Positions 52,670 through 62,532 of a stretch of DNA of 64,000 bases are shown here, one piece after another. Position 1 is the stretch's first letter; each line of letters opens with the position of its first letter. The notes below the pieces were generated by a model. That model was not told the DNA's origin. It made no database searches and was given only the letters and a program-made list of their open reading frames with translations. A program made the position numbers and the translations under genes. This stretch comes from Tunturiibacter gelidiferens (lineage in GTDB: Bacteria > Acidobacteriota > Terriglobia > Terriglobales > Acidobacteriaceae), in the NCBI RefSeq assembly GCF_014201335.1, contig NZ_JACHEB010000008.1, forward strand, positions 186,001 to 250,000. The letters run 5' to 3'.

Positions 52670-54303
52670 TTACTGGTCTCCATTATTTTTACTTCGTCCA
52701 AATGAGCGCCTGTTATCTCTGCTTCAATCGTTCCCTGCGCAAGACGCGCTAATATCGTCTGCCCCGCAACTGCATCTACGGAAGACCGCAGCAACGTGCC
52801 GTCCGCAGCTCCTCCTCCTTGCAGATAAACCAGGGCATAACCTCGCGACAAAACCGCTAGCGGTGACAGCGCGTTCAACCTCGCTGACGTCCTCTCGAGA
52901 CGCGTACGCCGGCTCGCAACGGTCTCACCTGCGGCGCGCTCCAATCGTTGCGTCGAAGCCTGCAACCGATGATGCGTAGCCGCGATGCGAACCGCAGTGT
53001 CTTGCCGGCGGAGACTCTCCCTCACCAGATTCAACCGCTGGCTCGGCATACGAACGCTACGCTGCACCGCCGCATCAAGACGAAGCCGAAGCTCATCAAG
53101 CCGTTGGTCCCTGCGATTAACAGCGTCTCGCAGACGGTTCAACACAGCCTCTGCAGAAAGCCGTGCGTAGCGCTGTCTCGCATGCATCAGGTGAAATCTT
53201 CCAGCCCGCTGCACTCTTGCACTCAACGCACTCACGCGCTCCTCAATGCGATGCTGTGCTGCGGTAACCAGCTCAGCAGCAGCCGAAGGCGTCGGCGCGC
53301 GAAGATCCGCGACGAAGTCGGCAATCGTAAAGTCAGTCTCGTGCCCAATCGCCGAGACCACAGGAATTGCAGAAGCCGCAATCGTTCGCGCCAGCGTCTC
53401 GTCATTGAAACCGGCGAGATCTTCCATCGACCCGCCGCCTCTCGCAATCACAATCACGTCCACCAACGAAGGATTCGCATTGAACCAGCGAACTCCTGCA
53501 GCAACAGATCCCGGGCTCGACACCCCCTGCATCGTCGCCGGATACACCAGCAGACTGAGCCGCGCATGACGACGACGCACAACGTTTACGATGTCGCGAA
53601 TCACAGCGCCGGTCGGCGAAGTAACAATCCCAATGCACTTCGGAAAGGACGGCAACTGCCGTTTACGATCCGCATCGAAGAGCCCTTCAGCGAGCAGCAG
53701 CGCCTTGAGCTGTTCAAACGCAAGCTGCAGCGCACCAGCCCCACGAGGCTCCATCGTCTCTGCGATCAGCTGGAGCTGACCCCGGCTCTCGTACACCGAA
53801 ATGCGCCCCCGCACCAGAACCGCAAGGCCATCCGCGGGCCTGAAGCGCAGCAAAACAGCCTGACGCCGAAACAGCACAACCGGAAGCTGTGCCTCGCCAT
53901 CTTTCAGCGTGAAGTAGATGTGACCGGAAGGCGCTGGGCGACAGTTCGAAATCTCGCCCTCAACCCAAAGATCCGAGTAGGTCGTCTCGATCTGCTGACG
54001 AACATTGATGACCAGCGCACGAACACTCCAGATTCGGCGCTCCGACGTCAGGTCGTGTCTATCTGCATCTTTTCTCGGCGCAGGTCCCTCCGCAGTCTCA
54101 CTCACTTCGTCGCGAACAACATCTTCAAACGAAGCCGCGACAGACGACCCAGCATCCCCTTCAGAAACAGAAAAAAGCCCCGCTTGAAAGACCGACCCAG
54201 GCGACGACGTTTTCAGGATTGTCGGCCGCCTTCCCGTCCGGATCTTCCCTCGCCGCGCTCGCAGGCTGGCCAGTGTCGGCGGATTGTCTTCTCTTTCGGA
54301 CAT
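52666..54303 (-). CDS. xseA: Exodeoxyribonuclease VII large subunit
   Basis: The product (545 aa) has an OB-fold (SVRALVINVRQQIETTYSDL, WVEGEISNCRPAPSGHIYFT LKD) and the ExoVII catalytic region (GIVTSPTGAVIRDIVNVVRR, DVIVIARGGGSMEDLAGFND, FTIADFVADLRAPTPSAAAE), followed by a long coiled-coil stretch. With XseB it degrades single-stranded DNA. It is ~80-100 residues longer than usual because of an N-terminal extension before the OB-fold. No xseB is adjacent. It overlaps glmM by 4 bp. Confidence 0.93.
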   Translation of the reverse strand: MSEREDNPPTLASLRARRGKIRTGRRPTILKTSSPGSVFQAGLFSVSEGDAGSSVAASFEDVVRDEVSETAEGPAPRKDADRHDLTSERRIWSVRALVINVRQQIETTYSDLWVEGEISNCRPAPSGHIYFTLKDGEAQLPVVLFRRQAVLLRFRPADGLAVLVRGRISVYESRGQLQLIAETMEPRGAGALQLAFEQLKALLLAEGLFDADRKRQLPSFPKCIGIVTSPTGAVIRDIVNVVRRRHARLSLLVYPATMQGVSSPGSVAAGVRWFNANPSLVDVIVIARGGGSMEDLAGFNDETLARTIAASAIPVVSAIGHETDFTIADFVADLRAPTPSAAAELVTAAQHRIEERVSALSARVQRAGRFHLMHARQRYARLSAEAVLNRLRDAVNRRDQRLDELRLRLDAAVQRSVRMPSQRLNLVRESLRRQDTAVRIAATHHRLQASTQRLERAAGETVASRRTRLERTSARLNALSPLAVLSRGYALVYLQGGGAADGTLLRSSVDAVAGQTILARLAQGTIEAEITGAHLDEVKIMETSK

Positions 54304-54344
54304 TCTTGCCTGAGTCTAGCACCGCAACGCGGCTCCTCAGACGA

Positions 54345-54569
54345 TCAACGGCGCAGTCTTCCCACAGCCCATAGAATCAAGCTAAGCACCACGCTAATCA
54401 CAATCGAAGTGGCAATGGGAAACGACACCGACCATCCCCGTCCACGCCAATTGAGGTCGCCAGGAAGCCGGCCAACCGGCAGATTCAGTCGATTCAGCCC
54501 GAGAACGATTCCACCAACCACAACCAGCAGCAAACCGAGAAAGATGAGGGTACGGCCCAGATCAGGCAT
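54345..54569 (-). CDS. DUF2905 small membrane protein
   Basis: This 74-aa protein has two transmembrane helices (TLIFLGLLLVVVGGIVLGLN and ATSIVISVVLSLILWAVGRL). The conserved linker GRLPGDLNWRGRGWSVSFPI is diagnostic of DUF2905. Function is unknown. It lies between a stand-alone receiver and xseA on the same strand. Confidence 0.85.
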   Translation of the reverse strand: MPDLGRTLIFLGLLLVVVGGIVLGLNRLNLPVGRLPGDLNWRGRGWSVSFPIATSIVISVVLSLILWAVGRLRR

Positions 54570-54583
54570 GCGGCACCACTTCT

Positions 54584-54955
54584 CTAAGCAGTTGCCAGCA
54601 GCGCCGCAGCCTCACGTAAGAGCTCCGACGGCTGGCACGGCTTTGTAAGAATGCCAACAGGCCGCGACAACTTGCCCGTCTGCTCCCGCACGTTTTTTAG
54701 GTTGGAATAAAACCCCGTCAGAACAAGAATCTGGCACGCCGGCAACTCACGCGTCACATCGCTCACCAGTGAAAGTCCATCGCGTCCCGGCATCGTCACA
54801 TCGCATAGAAGCAGATTTGGCACAAACTCCCGCGAACACTCTAACCCCTGATCTGCCGAATAAGCGGCCTTCGCCGTGAAGCCACTCTTCTCGAAGATGA
54901 GAGTGAGCGTGTCAGCCACAAGACGATCATCATCAACCACCAGAACTCGCTTCAT
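54584..54955 (-). CDS. Single-domain response regulator
   Basis: This 123-aa protein is a receiver domain only: acidic pocket VLVVDDD, phosphoacceptor Asp in LLLCDVTMPGRDG, Thr in ILVLTGF and Lys in GILTKPCQP. With no output domain it must signal through a protein partner, like CheY or Spo0F. No histidine kinase is nearby. It lies 14 bp before the DUF2905 gene. Confidence 0.9.
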   Translation of the reverse strand: MKRVLVVDDDRLVADTLTLIFEKSGFTAKAAYSADQGLECSREFVPNLLLCDVTMPGRDGLSLVSDVTRELPACQILVLTGFYSNLKNVREQTGKLSRPVGILTKPCQPSELLREAAALLATA

Positions 54956-55222
54956 GGTTGCCCTCCGTGCGGGTCGTTCGGGTTGTGCGCGTCAACACTT
55001 ATCTGATGAGTCCAGACTAGGCCTCAAAATACATTTTTGTCGAATCAAAATTCGATGATTCTTTGTCTGACATTTTAGACTCGACACGTCATGCAAAGTC
55101 ACAAAGCAGCTTGTACACAGAAAATTTGCACAAGGCCCGCTGCAACTCCACCCACGGGGAATTCGCAACTTCATCTCTGGTAAGGTTTACCTCATAACCC
55201 GACTTCAACTAAGGATCCCCCT

Positions 55223-56413
55223 TTGCGCATCGTCGCATTCATCGCCGGTTTCTTCTTCTGCTGGGGAGTCGCACTCGACGCCTTCCAGACCATCATCCTT
55301 CCCAGGCGTCCGACCGGTCGATTTCGAATCACCCGCATCTTCTTCATCATCACCTGGGCGCCCTGGGTCTTCATGGCGGAGCGCGCCTCCAACAAAAAAA
55401 TACGCGACCAGATCTACAGCATCTACGGCCCCCTCTCCCTTCTTTTGCTTCTTCTTTGTTGGGCAGTTCTTCTCATCTTCGGCTTTGGATTGTTCTACTT
55501 TTCAATGCGTTCCCCCTTCGGCGACGTCATGGTGGGCCACACCAACAGTGCATGGACACAGTTCGGCACTGACCTCTACGTCAGCGGAACGACCCTCTTC
55601 ACGTTGGGTCTCGGCGACGTCGTTCCCCACAGCCCCTTCGCTCGAGCCTTCATCATCTTCGAGTCAGGCGTAGGCCTCGGATTCGTCGCCCTCGTCATCG
55701 GCTATCTTCCCGTTTTGTATCAGGCGTTTTCGCACCGCGAGATCAGCGTCGCCTTACTTGACGCACGAGCCGGCTCCCCGCCAAACGCCGCCGAACTCAT
55801 CCGACGGCACTCCTTCACGGGCAGCGAGGAGGCAGTCATCGCGCTACTCGAAGAGTGGGAGCGCTGGTCGGCGGAGATTCTCGAATCGCACATCTCCTAC
55901 CCCATTCTCTGCTTCTACCGTTCGCAGCACGACACCCAGGGTTGGCTGGCTGCCCTAGTCTCAATCCTCGACACCTGCGCGCTACTGATCTCGGTCATCG
56001 AGGGCACCCACTCGCGACAGGCCCAGCTCACCTTCGTCATGTCTCGACACGCACTTACCGACATCAGCGAGGTCTTTGGCCTCATGAAACTGAAACCCGC
56101 ACAGCATCAGGCCGCTATCGACCGCCTCCCGTCCAAAGACTTTTACCACCTATGCGAGGCCCTGGGAGAAAATCAGGTCCGGCTCTGTGGCGACCCCGCC
56201 GCAGCTAAGCGCCTCAACACCCTCCGTGCTCTGTACGAACCCCAGGCCTTCGCTCTCTCCGAATACCTCCGTCTATCACTCCCCGTCTGGGTAGCGCCCC
56301 CGAAAGTAAACGACCAGTGGAGCATTCTGACGAGAATGCGAACCGACGCAGCAACAGAGGTGAAAGCCAGCGGCGATCCCGCTCCGTTGTTTCACGACGA
56401 AGACCACGGTTGA
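55223..56413 (+). CDS. Potassium-channel-like membrane protein
   Basis: This 396-aa protein has several N-terminal hydrophobic helices and a pore loop with the selectivity-filter-like TLFTLGLGDVVPHSPF (TxGxGD), as in two-transmembrane ion channels. The remaining ~200 residues form a soluble helical domain (EEAVIALLEEWERWSAEILE, FVMSRHALTDISEVFGLMKL) I cannot assign. The start is TTG with AAGGA 7 nt upstream. Ion selectivity is inferred from the filter only. Confidence 0.8.
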   Translation: MRIVAFIAGFFFCWGVALDAFQTIILPRRPTGRFRITRIFFIITWAPWVFMAERASNKKIRDQIYSIYGPLSLLLLLLCWAVLLIFGFGLFYFSMRSPFGDVMVGHTNSAWTQFGTDLYVSGTTLFTLGLGDVVPHSPFARAFIIFESGVGLGFVALVIGYLPVLYQAFSHREISVALLDARAGSPPNAAELIRRHSFTGSEEAVIALLEEWERWSAEILESHISYPILCFYRSQHDTQGWLAALVSILDTCALLISVIEGTHSRQAQLTFVMSRHALTDISEVFGLMKLKPAQHQAAIDRLPSKDFYHLCEALGENQVRLCGDPAAAKRLNTLRALYEPQAFALSEYLRLSLPVWVAPPKVNDQWSILTRMRTDAATEVKASGDPAPLFHDEDHG

Positions 56414-56500
56414 TCTTCCCACCAACGCAGATTCGGGATGCAAGGATTGAAAACCCCGCATCCCGAACTCACTCGACACCCACTTCCAACAAAAAAACGA

Positions 56501-57364
56501 CTACTGGCCGCCAGGACCACCAGGACCAGTCTGCGCAGGATTCAGCTTCTGAGCAGCCAACGTCCCCGCTGGCCCCTTGGCATCTTTATCCTTCAGCTGC
56601 GCATAAATCTTCTTCGCCAACTCAGGCTTGCCCTGCGCCTCATACAGCTCAGCAAGCTGCAGTTGCGCCAGCCCTGCAGGCACCGTCGTCGTCGGCTTGG
56701 CAGTCAGTTCGTTGTAAAGATCCACAGCCTGCGAATCCCGTCCCGTCTGCCGATAAAGCTGCGCCAGCGAAATCTTCGCAAGTGCCGCAAGGTCACCATT
56801 CCATCCGCTCGCGACCTGCTTCAGCGTGCTCTCGGCTGGGCCGTTCTGGCCCTCTTCCATATACGTCAGCCCAGCGAAATAACGGGCCACCCGCCCATCC
56901 GGAGTCATACCGTACTTGTCCGCCACACCGTTGAACAGATCATTCGCGGCCTTGGCGCGCTCCGTCGCCGACGCATAGGTCTTCACACCCGGAGGCACCT
57001 GCTGCCCCGGCGAGGCCAACGGCGTCTGGTAAGCCTGCATCGCTGCGCCAAAGGCCACTGAAGCCTGATTCGCGCGGCTGTTATAAATCAGCGCACCGGC
57101 TACCACCGCCAGAATCGCCGCAACCACAATGGCGCTGGTCACTATCAAAGAACGGCGGTTTTCGCTGGCCCACTCCAGCCCATGCTGGGTGGTATCGACG
57201 AACTGGTCATGCTTAAGAGCTTGCTTGGTCTGCTGGTCCACTTTGTCTTGTTCTTCCTTTTTGCTCGTTGCGGTTTGCCGCTTCAAGAGAACTAGTTGCG
57301 CGAAGTCACGGCGCAGAACTTTAAGTCTATCAGCGCCCGCAATCGGAGTGTGCGTGAAACTCAT
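56501..57364 (-). CDS. Membrane-anchored TPR protein (YfgM-like)
   Basis: This 287-aa protein has one transmembrane helix (~76-96, LIVTSAIVVAAILAVVAGAL) following a charged cytoplasmic part, then periplasmic tetratricopeptide-like helices (ARYFAGLTYMEEGQNGPAES, LAQLYRQTGRDSQAVDLYNE, LAELYEAQGKPELAKKIYAQ) and a Pro/Gly-rich tail. The topology matches YfgM-type ancillary SecYEG chaperones. The N-terminal ~35 residues are atypical, so the start could be internal. Confidence 0.75.
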   Translation of the reverse strand: MSFTHTPIAGADRLKVLRRDFAQLVLLKRQTATSKKEEQDKVDQQTKQALKHDQFVDTTQHGLEWASENRRSLIVTSAIVVAAILAVVAGALIYNSRANQASVAFGAAMQAYQTPLASPGQQVPPGVKTYASATERAKAANDLFNGVADKYGMTPDGRVARYFAGLTYMEEGQNGPAESTLKQVASGWNGDLAALAKISLAQLYRQTGRDSQAVDLYNELTAKPTTTVPAGLAQLQLAELYEAQGKPELAKKIYAQLKDKDAKGPAGTLAAQKLNPAQTGPGGPGGQ

Positions 57365-57543
57365 CCCAACTTAGCCAGAGAGTAACAAACCTCATAAAAA
57401 TGAATGAATTGGCAAAGAACTCCCAAGCTTAAATCCCTTCAAAACCGCAGCTACGCGGCTCGCCCTCATCGACCGCGACTCCTAGGGTTGACAGCCCCTC
57501 CTCCAAGGCGAAGACTTGTACCCGAAGGAATTTGCCCTAACCT

Positions 57544-59403
57544 ATGAAGACCGTAGCCGTTGAAACAGCAATCGCAACCCCACCCACCACCAACAAACAC
57601 CTCATCCGCTGGGTCGAAAAGATGGCCGACCTCTGCCAGCCCGACCGCATCCACTGGATCGACGGCTCGCAAGCCGAGTACGAATTCCTCTGCAGCCAGC
57701 TCGTCCAAGCCGGAACCTTCACCAAGCTCAACGAAAAACTCTGGCCCGGCTGCTTCCTCGCCCGCTCCGCACCCAACGACGTCGCCCGCGTCGAAGACCG
57801 CACCTTCATCTGCTCCCTCTCCAAGGACACCGCCGGCCCCACCAACAACTGGGAAGATCCCTTCGTCATGCGCAAAAAACTCAAGGCCCTCTTCAAAGGA
57901 GCCATGCGCGGCCGCACCATGTACGTCCTTCCTTACTCCATGGGCCCCATCGGTTCCCCCATGTCGCAGATCGGCGTCCAGCTCACCGACTCCGCCTACG
58001 CCGTCGTCAACATGCGCATCATGGCCCGCATCGGCGCCCCAGTCTTCGCCGAAATCGACAAGGACGAAAAGCGTGTCGTCCCCTGCATGCACACCGTCGG
58101 CGCGCCCCTCGCCCCCGGCCAGCAGGACGTCCCCTGGCCCTGCAACGACGAAAAATACATCGTCCACTTCCCTGAAACCCGCGAAATCTGGTCATACGGC
58201 AGCGGCTACGGCGGCAACGCGCTCCTCGGCAAAAAATGCTTCGCCCTTCGCATCGCCTCCAACATCGCTCGCGACGAAGGCTGGATGGCCGAGCACATGC
58301 TCATCGTCGGCGTCGAATCCCCCAAGCGCCCCGACGGCACCACCGAAAAAACCTACGTAGCCGCCGCCTTCCCCAGCGCATGCGGCAAAACCAACTTCGC
58401 CATGATGATCCCCCCCGCCGGCTTCGAGGGCTGGAAGGTTTGGACCGTCGGCGACGACATCGCATGGATCAAGCCCGACGCCAGCGGCCAGCTTCGCGCC
58501 ATCAATCCCGAGTACGGCTTCTTCGGCGTAGCCCCCGGCACCAGCTCCAAAACCAACCCCAACGCCATGGCCACCCTCGCCAAAAACACCATCTTCACCA
58601 ACGTCGCCCTCACCCCCGAGGGCGGCGTCTGGTGGGAGGGCATGACCGACACCCCACCCGTCGAACTCACCGACTGGCGCGGCAACCGCTGGACCCCGGC
58701 CATCGCAAAAGAAACCGGCCAACCCGCAGCCCATCCCAACGGCCGCTTCACCGCCCCCGCCGCCCAGTGCCCCACCATCGACCCCGACTGGGAGAACCCC
58801 AACGGCGTCCCCATCTCCGCCTTCATCTTCGGCGGCCGTCGCCCCACCACCATGCCGCTCGTCTATCAGGCCTTCAACTGGTCCGCCGGTGTCTATATCG
58901 GCGCAACCATGGGCTCCGAGACCACCGCAGCAGCCGGCGGCGCCATCGGCAAAGTCCGCCGCGACCCCATGGCCATGCTTCCCTTCTGCGGCTACCACAT
59001 GGGCGACTACTTCCGTCACTGGCTCAAAATGCAGCGCAACCTCTCCGCCACGCCTCGCGTCTTCCACGTCAACTGGTTCCGCAAAGGCCCAGACGGCCAA
59101 TTCCTCTGGCCCGGCTACAGCGAAAACATGCGTGTCCTCAAGTGGATCGTCGACCGTGTCCGCGGCCGAGCCCTCGGCAAAGAAACACCCATCGGCTGGA
59201 CTCCTCACTTCGACGACATCAACTGGAAGGGCTTAGACATTCCCCGCGAACAGATGAAGGCCACCTTCGACACCCTCCAGACCGTCGACCGCGCCCAATG
59301 GAAACAAGAGGTCATGGGCCACGAAGAGCTCTTCCTAGCCCTCCACGACCATCTCCCGCCCGAGATGATCTACGAGCGCGAACTCCTCATCTGCCGCCTC
59401 TAA
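57544..59403 (+). CDS. pckG: Phosphoenolpyruvate carboxykinase (GTP)
   Basis: This 619-aa enzyme makes phosphoenolpyruvate from oxaloacetate with GTP, the first committed step of gluconeogenesis. Key segments are [40 protein letters not shown], the P-loop kinase-1 [15 protein letters not shown], kinase-2 [11 protein letters not shown] and [20 protein letters not shown]. Codons end in C/G almost throughout, so long antisense frames appear by chance. Its last ~45 codons are duplicated 1.38 kb downstream. Confidence 0.96.
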   Translation: MKTVAVETAIATPPTTNKHLIRWVEKMADLCQPDRIHWIDGSQAEYEFLCSQLVQAGTFTKLNEKLWPGCFLARSAPNDVARVEDRTFICSLSKDTAGPTNNWEDPFVMRKKLKALFKGAMRGRTMYVLPYSMGPIGSPMSQIGVQLTDSAYAVVNMRIMARIGAPVFAEIDKDEKRVVPCMHTVGAPLAPGQQDVPWPCNDEKYIVHFPETREIWSYGSGYGGNALLGKKCFALRIASNIARDEGWMAEHMLIVGVESPKRPDGTTEKTYVAAAFPSACGKTNFAMMIPPAGFEGWKVWTVGDDIAWIKPDASGQLRAINPEYGFFGVAPGTSSKTNPNAMATLAKNTIFTNVALTPEGGVWWEGMTDTPPVELTDWRGNRWTPAIAKETGQPAAHPNGRFTAPAAQCPTIDPDWENPNGVPISAFIFGGRRPTTMPLVYQAFNWSAGVYIGATMGSETTAAAGGAIGKVRRDPMAMLPFCGYHMGDYFRHWLKMQRNLSATPRVFHVNWFRKGPDGQFLWPGYSENMRVLKWIVDRVRGRALGKETPIGWTPHFDDINWKGLDIPREQMKATFDTLQTVDRAQWKQEVMGHEELFLALHDHLPPEMIYERELLICRL

Positions 59404-59420
59404 CAAATTAACAGCACAGA
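59275..59420 (+). repeat. Direct repeat A: 3' end of pckG
   Basis: This stretch, including the stop codon and ~18 bp after it, recurs at 60658-60802 at roughly 90% identity, with one 3-nt and one 1-nt deletion. A block of over 40 bases within is identical. The repeats bracket the 2-hydroxyacid dehydrogenase gene. Confidence 0.85.
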
Positions 59421-59446
59421 TACGTTGCTCGTCATAAAAGACATGC

Positions 59447-60421
59447 TCAATTCGAAAGAGACACTCGTCGAGGCACAGGATTATTCAGCTGCGAATCGAT
59501 AGGTTGGTTCGCCTTGATATTCGCAAGAACACTTAAGGCGTACTCGACAGTCCCACGCACATTCAAGTCCGTAAGACCAGCCTCGTGTGGTGTGATGAAG
59601 ACTTGAGGCAGAGTCAGGAGAGGATCATCTAAAGGAACTGGCTCGTGCTCCTCAACATCAAGACCAGCACCTCCCAGATGGCCGCTCTTGATGGCATGAC
59701 AAAGCGCCTCTTCGTCAACCAGGGAGCCCCGAGCGATGTTAATCAAGATCGCTCCTTTCTTCATAGAACTCATGACGTCCGCATCGATCATGTGGGTGTT
59801 TTCTTTCGTAGCGCGCACACTCAGCACAACGAAATCCGCATCGGCTACAGCCTTCTTCAGGTCGTCGAGCGGGGACGTCGGAATATACTTTGGTGCGCGC
59901 GTCGGAGAACGATCCACAGCAGTTACGTGCGCACCAAAAGCAAGCAGCCGATGGGCGATCTTAGCGCCAATGCTGCCAATGCCAACGATGCAGACTTTTG
60001 CCCCCATCAGTGAGCCACCGTGTCCAGGCTTCACGATCGACGGATCATGAACCGAAGCAAGTGCGACGGACAAGTGACGTGCAGTGGCGAGCATCAGAAG
60101 GACCGTATATTCCGCGACCGAATCTGCATTCTGGGTAATGTCTCCTGGCGAATTTGAAACCCGAATTCCGAGCTCCGTAGCAGCATCCATATCGACACCT
60201 TCATAGCCGTCGGACAAGACTTGAATGAACATTAGGTTGGGCAATGCCTCCATCAGTGATCGGCTCACAGGCCCGAGTGCGAGCAATACTTCTATATCTG
60301 GAGCAGGCGGACCGCTCCCTGGTTGCCATTGGATTAGGGTGTCCTCGACGAGTCTTTGTTTCAAGCTGTCTAGGATCGCGTTAGGAAATTCGCCTTCAGG
60401 CGAGAAAAATCCTATTTTCAT
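59447..60421 (-). CDS. D-isomer-specific 2-hydroxyacid dehydrogenase
   Basis: This 324-aa NAD(P)-dependent enzyme has a Rossmann motif CIVGIGSIGAKIAHRL, the arginine in ILINIARGSLVDEEAL, the glutamate in GLDVEEHEPVPLDD and the catalytic histidine in VFITPHEAGLTDLN, all conserved. It reduces 2-keto acids or oxidises D-2-hydroxyacids such as glyoxylate/hydroxypyruvate or phosphonate; substrate not predictable. GGAGG lies 7 nt before the ATG. Its codon use is less GC-rich than pckG, and it is bracketed by copies of the pckG 3' end, suggesting acquisition. Confidence 0.88.
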   Translation of the reverse strand: MKIGFFSPEGEFPNAILDSLKQRLVEDTLIQWQPGSGPPAPDIEVLLALGPVSRSLMEALPNLMFIQVLSDGYEGVDMDAATELGIRVSNSPGDITQNADSVAEYTVLLMLATARHLSVALASVHDPSIVKPGHGGSLMGAKVCIVGIGSIGAKIAHRLLAFGAHVTAVDRSPTRAPKYIPTSPLDDLKKAVADADFVVLSVRATKENTHMIDADVMSSMKKGAILINIARGSLVDEEALCHAIKSGHLGGAGLDVEEHEPVPLDDPLLTLPQVFITPHEAGLTDLNVRGTVEYALSVLANIKANQPIDSQLNNPVPRRVSLSN

Positions 60422-60657
60422 TTAGTTACCTCCGGCGGCCGAACGCCGCGCACATGTGGGGTGCCTAGGATGATCTCATTGTTGTTGCGAAACATTGCAA
60501 TCAGTCGATCACTGCTCGTACGTGGGTCAACCAAGAACCGTTCGCGTTTGCATGTCGTTGATTGGAGATTAGAACTTTACGATCGCCCAAGCTATACGTC
60601 TTGCTACACAGAACCTATGTGTTACCACACGAGGTCCATCGACTTCACCCGCGCCAC

Positions 60658-60802
60658 TCTCCAGACGGTGGACCGCGCCCAATGGAAACAAGAGGTCATG
60701 GGCCACGAAGAGCTCTTTCTCGCCCGCCATGACTATCTCCCCGAGATGATCTACAAGCGCGAACTCCTCATCTGCCGCCTCTAACAATTAACGACACAGA
60801 GG
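60658..60802 (+). repeat. Direct repeat B: duplicated pckG 3' end (gene fragment)
   Basis: The sequence encodes the last ~42 residues of PEPCK in frame ([20 protein letters not shown] ... [13 protein letters not shown]) with its stop codon, but has no start or upstream gene body. Changes include ALHD to ARHD, loss of one proline codon, and Glu to Lys in YERE. It is a pckG pseudogene fragment or the donor end of an insertion. Confidence 0.85.
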
Positions 60803-60898
60803 AGGCAAATCCTTTGCGTCAGCAGCGTGAACTTGCCGACCCGACTTTGACGGAGATGCAGTATTCGCGAGGTCAAGGACAGATCCTCATAGAAACGA

Positions 60899-61669
60899 CT
60901 ATCGTTGGTCGTCCATGTCGGCTTTTAGTCGTAGCATCGCTCGTTGATCCATTCGGATAAATCCGCTGCTCGGCGTATCAAGGTCGGCGATTAAGGTCAC
61001 CATAATTGCGATAGTCAACGGCGCAACTAATACCGTCAACCAGAACCGGCGTGCCAGCGTTAAACCACGCGTAAACACCGCGATCGTTGATACAGAAAAG
61101 ATCAGCAGCCAAACAGGGATCGGGATGCGATTCTCAAAACTGGCAATGCGTTTTTCGTAAAGATCAATGACCTGATTGAGCGAGCTAAGGTATGCCGCGG
61201 CGACAGCCGAACGATCGGTTTTTGTGGTTTCAACCAGATCCTTCCAGAGTCGCTCTTGTATTTGCTTTGCACGATGATTGGCCTCTACTGCGCGAGAAGA
61301 GTCCAACCCTGCGTTGTCCGCATCAAGGCGAGCATCAACGTATTGTCTCAGCAACTGTTGCGCTTCGCTGCTGTTAGACGCGGTCAAGGTCGCCGCGCGG
61401 AGGTACGTAGCTCCGATAGCATTGGCCTCGTCTATGAATAACGTCCGACGCTCGGAATATCTGGCAGCAGACAGCGCCAGAGTGAAGCCCACTAGTAAGC
61501 TGACCAGAACGAACAACCCGTCCCGAAGCGCCGCCATTTGGTCTTTTCGGTGTGAATCTTCTTGAATGTGCGAACGATCGGCTGTGTATCGCCCGGCTTC
61601 GATGACAAGTGCCAGGAAGATCGCCGTGATTACGCCTAGTGGCCACGGGTGGTCGAGGAAGAATTGCAT
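60899..61669 (-). CDS. DUF4239 (bestrophin-like) membrane protein
   Basis: This 256-aa protein has four transmembrane helices in two pairs: GVITAIFLALVIEAGRY and LFVLVSLLVGFTLALSA at the N-terminus, VWLLIFSVSTIAVFTRGL and FWLTVLVAPLTIAIMVTLIA near the C-terminus. A cytoplasmic helical region between them contains YSERRTLFIDEANAIGATYL and LRQYVDARLD, typical of DUF4239. Function in bacteria is unknown; ion channel activity is only suggested by the bestrophin resemblance. Confidence 0.8.
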   Translation of the reverse strand: MQFFLDHPWPLGVITAIFLALVIEAGRYTADRSHIQEDSHRKDQMAALRDGLFVLVSLLVGFTLALSAARYSERRTLFIDEANAIGATYLRAATLTASNSSEAQQLLRQYVDARLDADNAGLDSSRAVEANHRAKQIQERLWKDLVETTKTDRSAVAAAYLSSLNQVIDLYEKRIASFENRIPIPVWLLIFSVSTIAVFTRGLTLARRFWLTVLVAPLTIAIMVTLIADLDTPSSGFIRMDQRAMLRLKADMDDQR

Positions 61670-61907
61670 CCCACTAAACTACTCTCACTACAGGTTTGCT
61701 TAACAAACAAAAGAGCATTTCGAAATTTCTTTGCGCCTAAGTTTCTTGGTCAAAACTAAACTAGCTTGAAAAGGATGCGCGATGATGGTCTTCAAAGCAA
61801 AGAGTGTGTGAGGACGGTTACGTCCGAAAAACGAGCGTCTGTAATTGCAGCTTTGACGAGGCTTCACCAAACTATCCGCACAAGACAATGCGCCCGAAAA
61901 CTGATCC

Positions 61908-62459
61908 ATGACCCGACCAAAGCCTGACCCAAACATCGACCGCTGCAAGGTGTTAGTGGAAAGCTATGCCGTAAACGAGCGAATGAATCAACTCATCCTC
62001 GAACACCTCGACCCAGCAGCATGGCGCGCCAAACTCGCAGACAACAAGGGCCGCACCATCGCCGCCATCTTCACCCACGTCCACAACATCCGCCGCAAGT
62101 GGCTAAGACTCTCCGCCCCGCACCTCAAGCTCCCTGCCACGCTCAACCGCTCCACATCCACGCAAAAGCAAACCCAGACCGCTCTCCTCGAGAGCGCCGC
62201 CCGCTGCTCCGAGATGCTTGAAGGCGCACTATTGGAATCCCCCAACCGCATCGAAACCTTCCACCGCGACGGCTGGGCCAAACCCTGGCCCGCAGGTCCC
62301 GCCATGCTCGCCTACATGATCACCCACGACGCCCACCACCGAGGCCAGGTCAGCATGTTAGCCCACCAGCTCGGATACCCTCTCCCACCTAAAGCCGCCG
62401 AGCAAATCTGGAACTGGGAAAAACTATGGAAGGACTGCGGCTTCACCCACCCCCGCTAA
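61908..62459 (+). CDS. DinB-family protein
   Basis: This 183-aa four-helix-bundle protein has the histidine ligands expected of the DinB superfamily (IFTHVHNIRRKWL and the C-terminal THDAHHRGQVSML), which bind a divalent metal. The family includes thiol-dependent transferases (mycothiol/bacillithiol S-transferases) and proteins induced by DNA damage, so the reaction cannot be fixed. Confidence 0.85.
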   Translation: MTRPKPDPNIDRCKVLVESYAVNERMNQLILEHLDPAAWRAKLADNKGRTIAAIFTHVHNIRRKWLRLSAPHLKLPATLNRSTSTQKQTQTALLESAARCSEMLEGALLESPNRIETFHRDGWAKPWPAGPAMLAYMITHDAHHRGQVSMLAHQLGYPLPPKAAEQIWNWEKLWKDCGFTHPR

Positions 62460-62512
62460 ACAGAGGCCCGGCATATCCGCGTCCCGCATACCGTTGCCTT
62501 TGTTTTTTCTTG

Positions 62513-62532
62513 TTGTCATTCCCGAAGGGAAT
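62513..62532. repeat. Short dispersed palindromic (REP-like) repeat, copy 2
   Basis: TTGTCATTCCCGAAGGGAAT differs from copy 1 at 43705 by paired changes in both hairpin arms, with the same GAA loop. TTGCCTTT again precedes it. Confidence 0.55.

Noticed and set aside
52948-54648. 566-codon plus-strand frame opposite xseA
   Set aside because: Arg/Ser-rich composition without domain signal; xseA on the minus strand is unambiguous.
57466-59208. Long antisense open frames (over 230 and 330 codons) opposite pckG
   Set aside because: They are glycine/alanine/aspartate-rich shadows caused by the extreme C/G third-position bias of pckG; no domains or ribosome sites.
61700-61948. 82-codon minus-strand frame between the DUF4239 and DinB genes
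   Set aside because: It overlaps the start of the DinB gene antisense and has no features.
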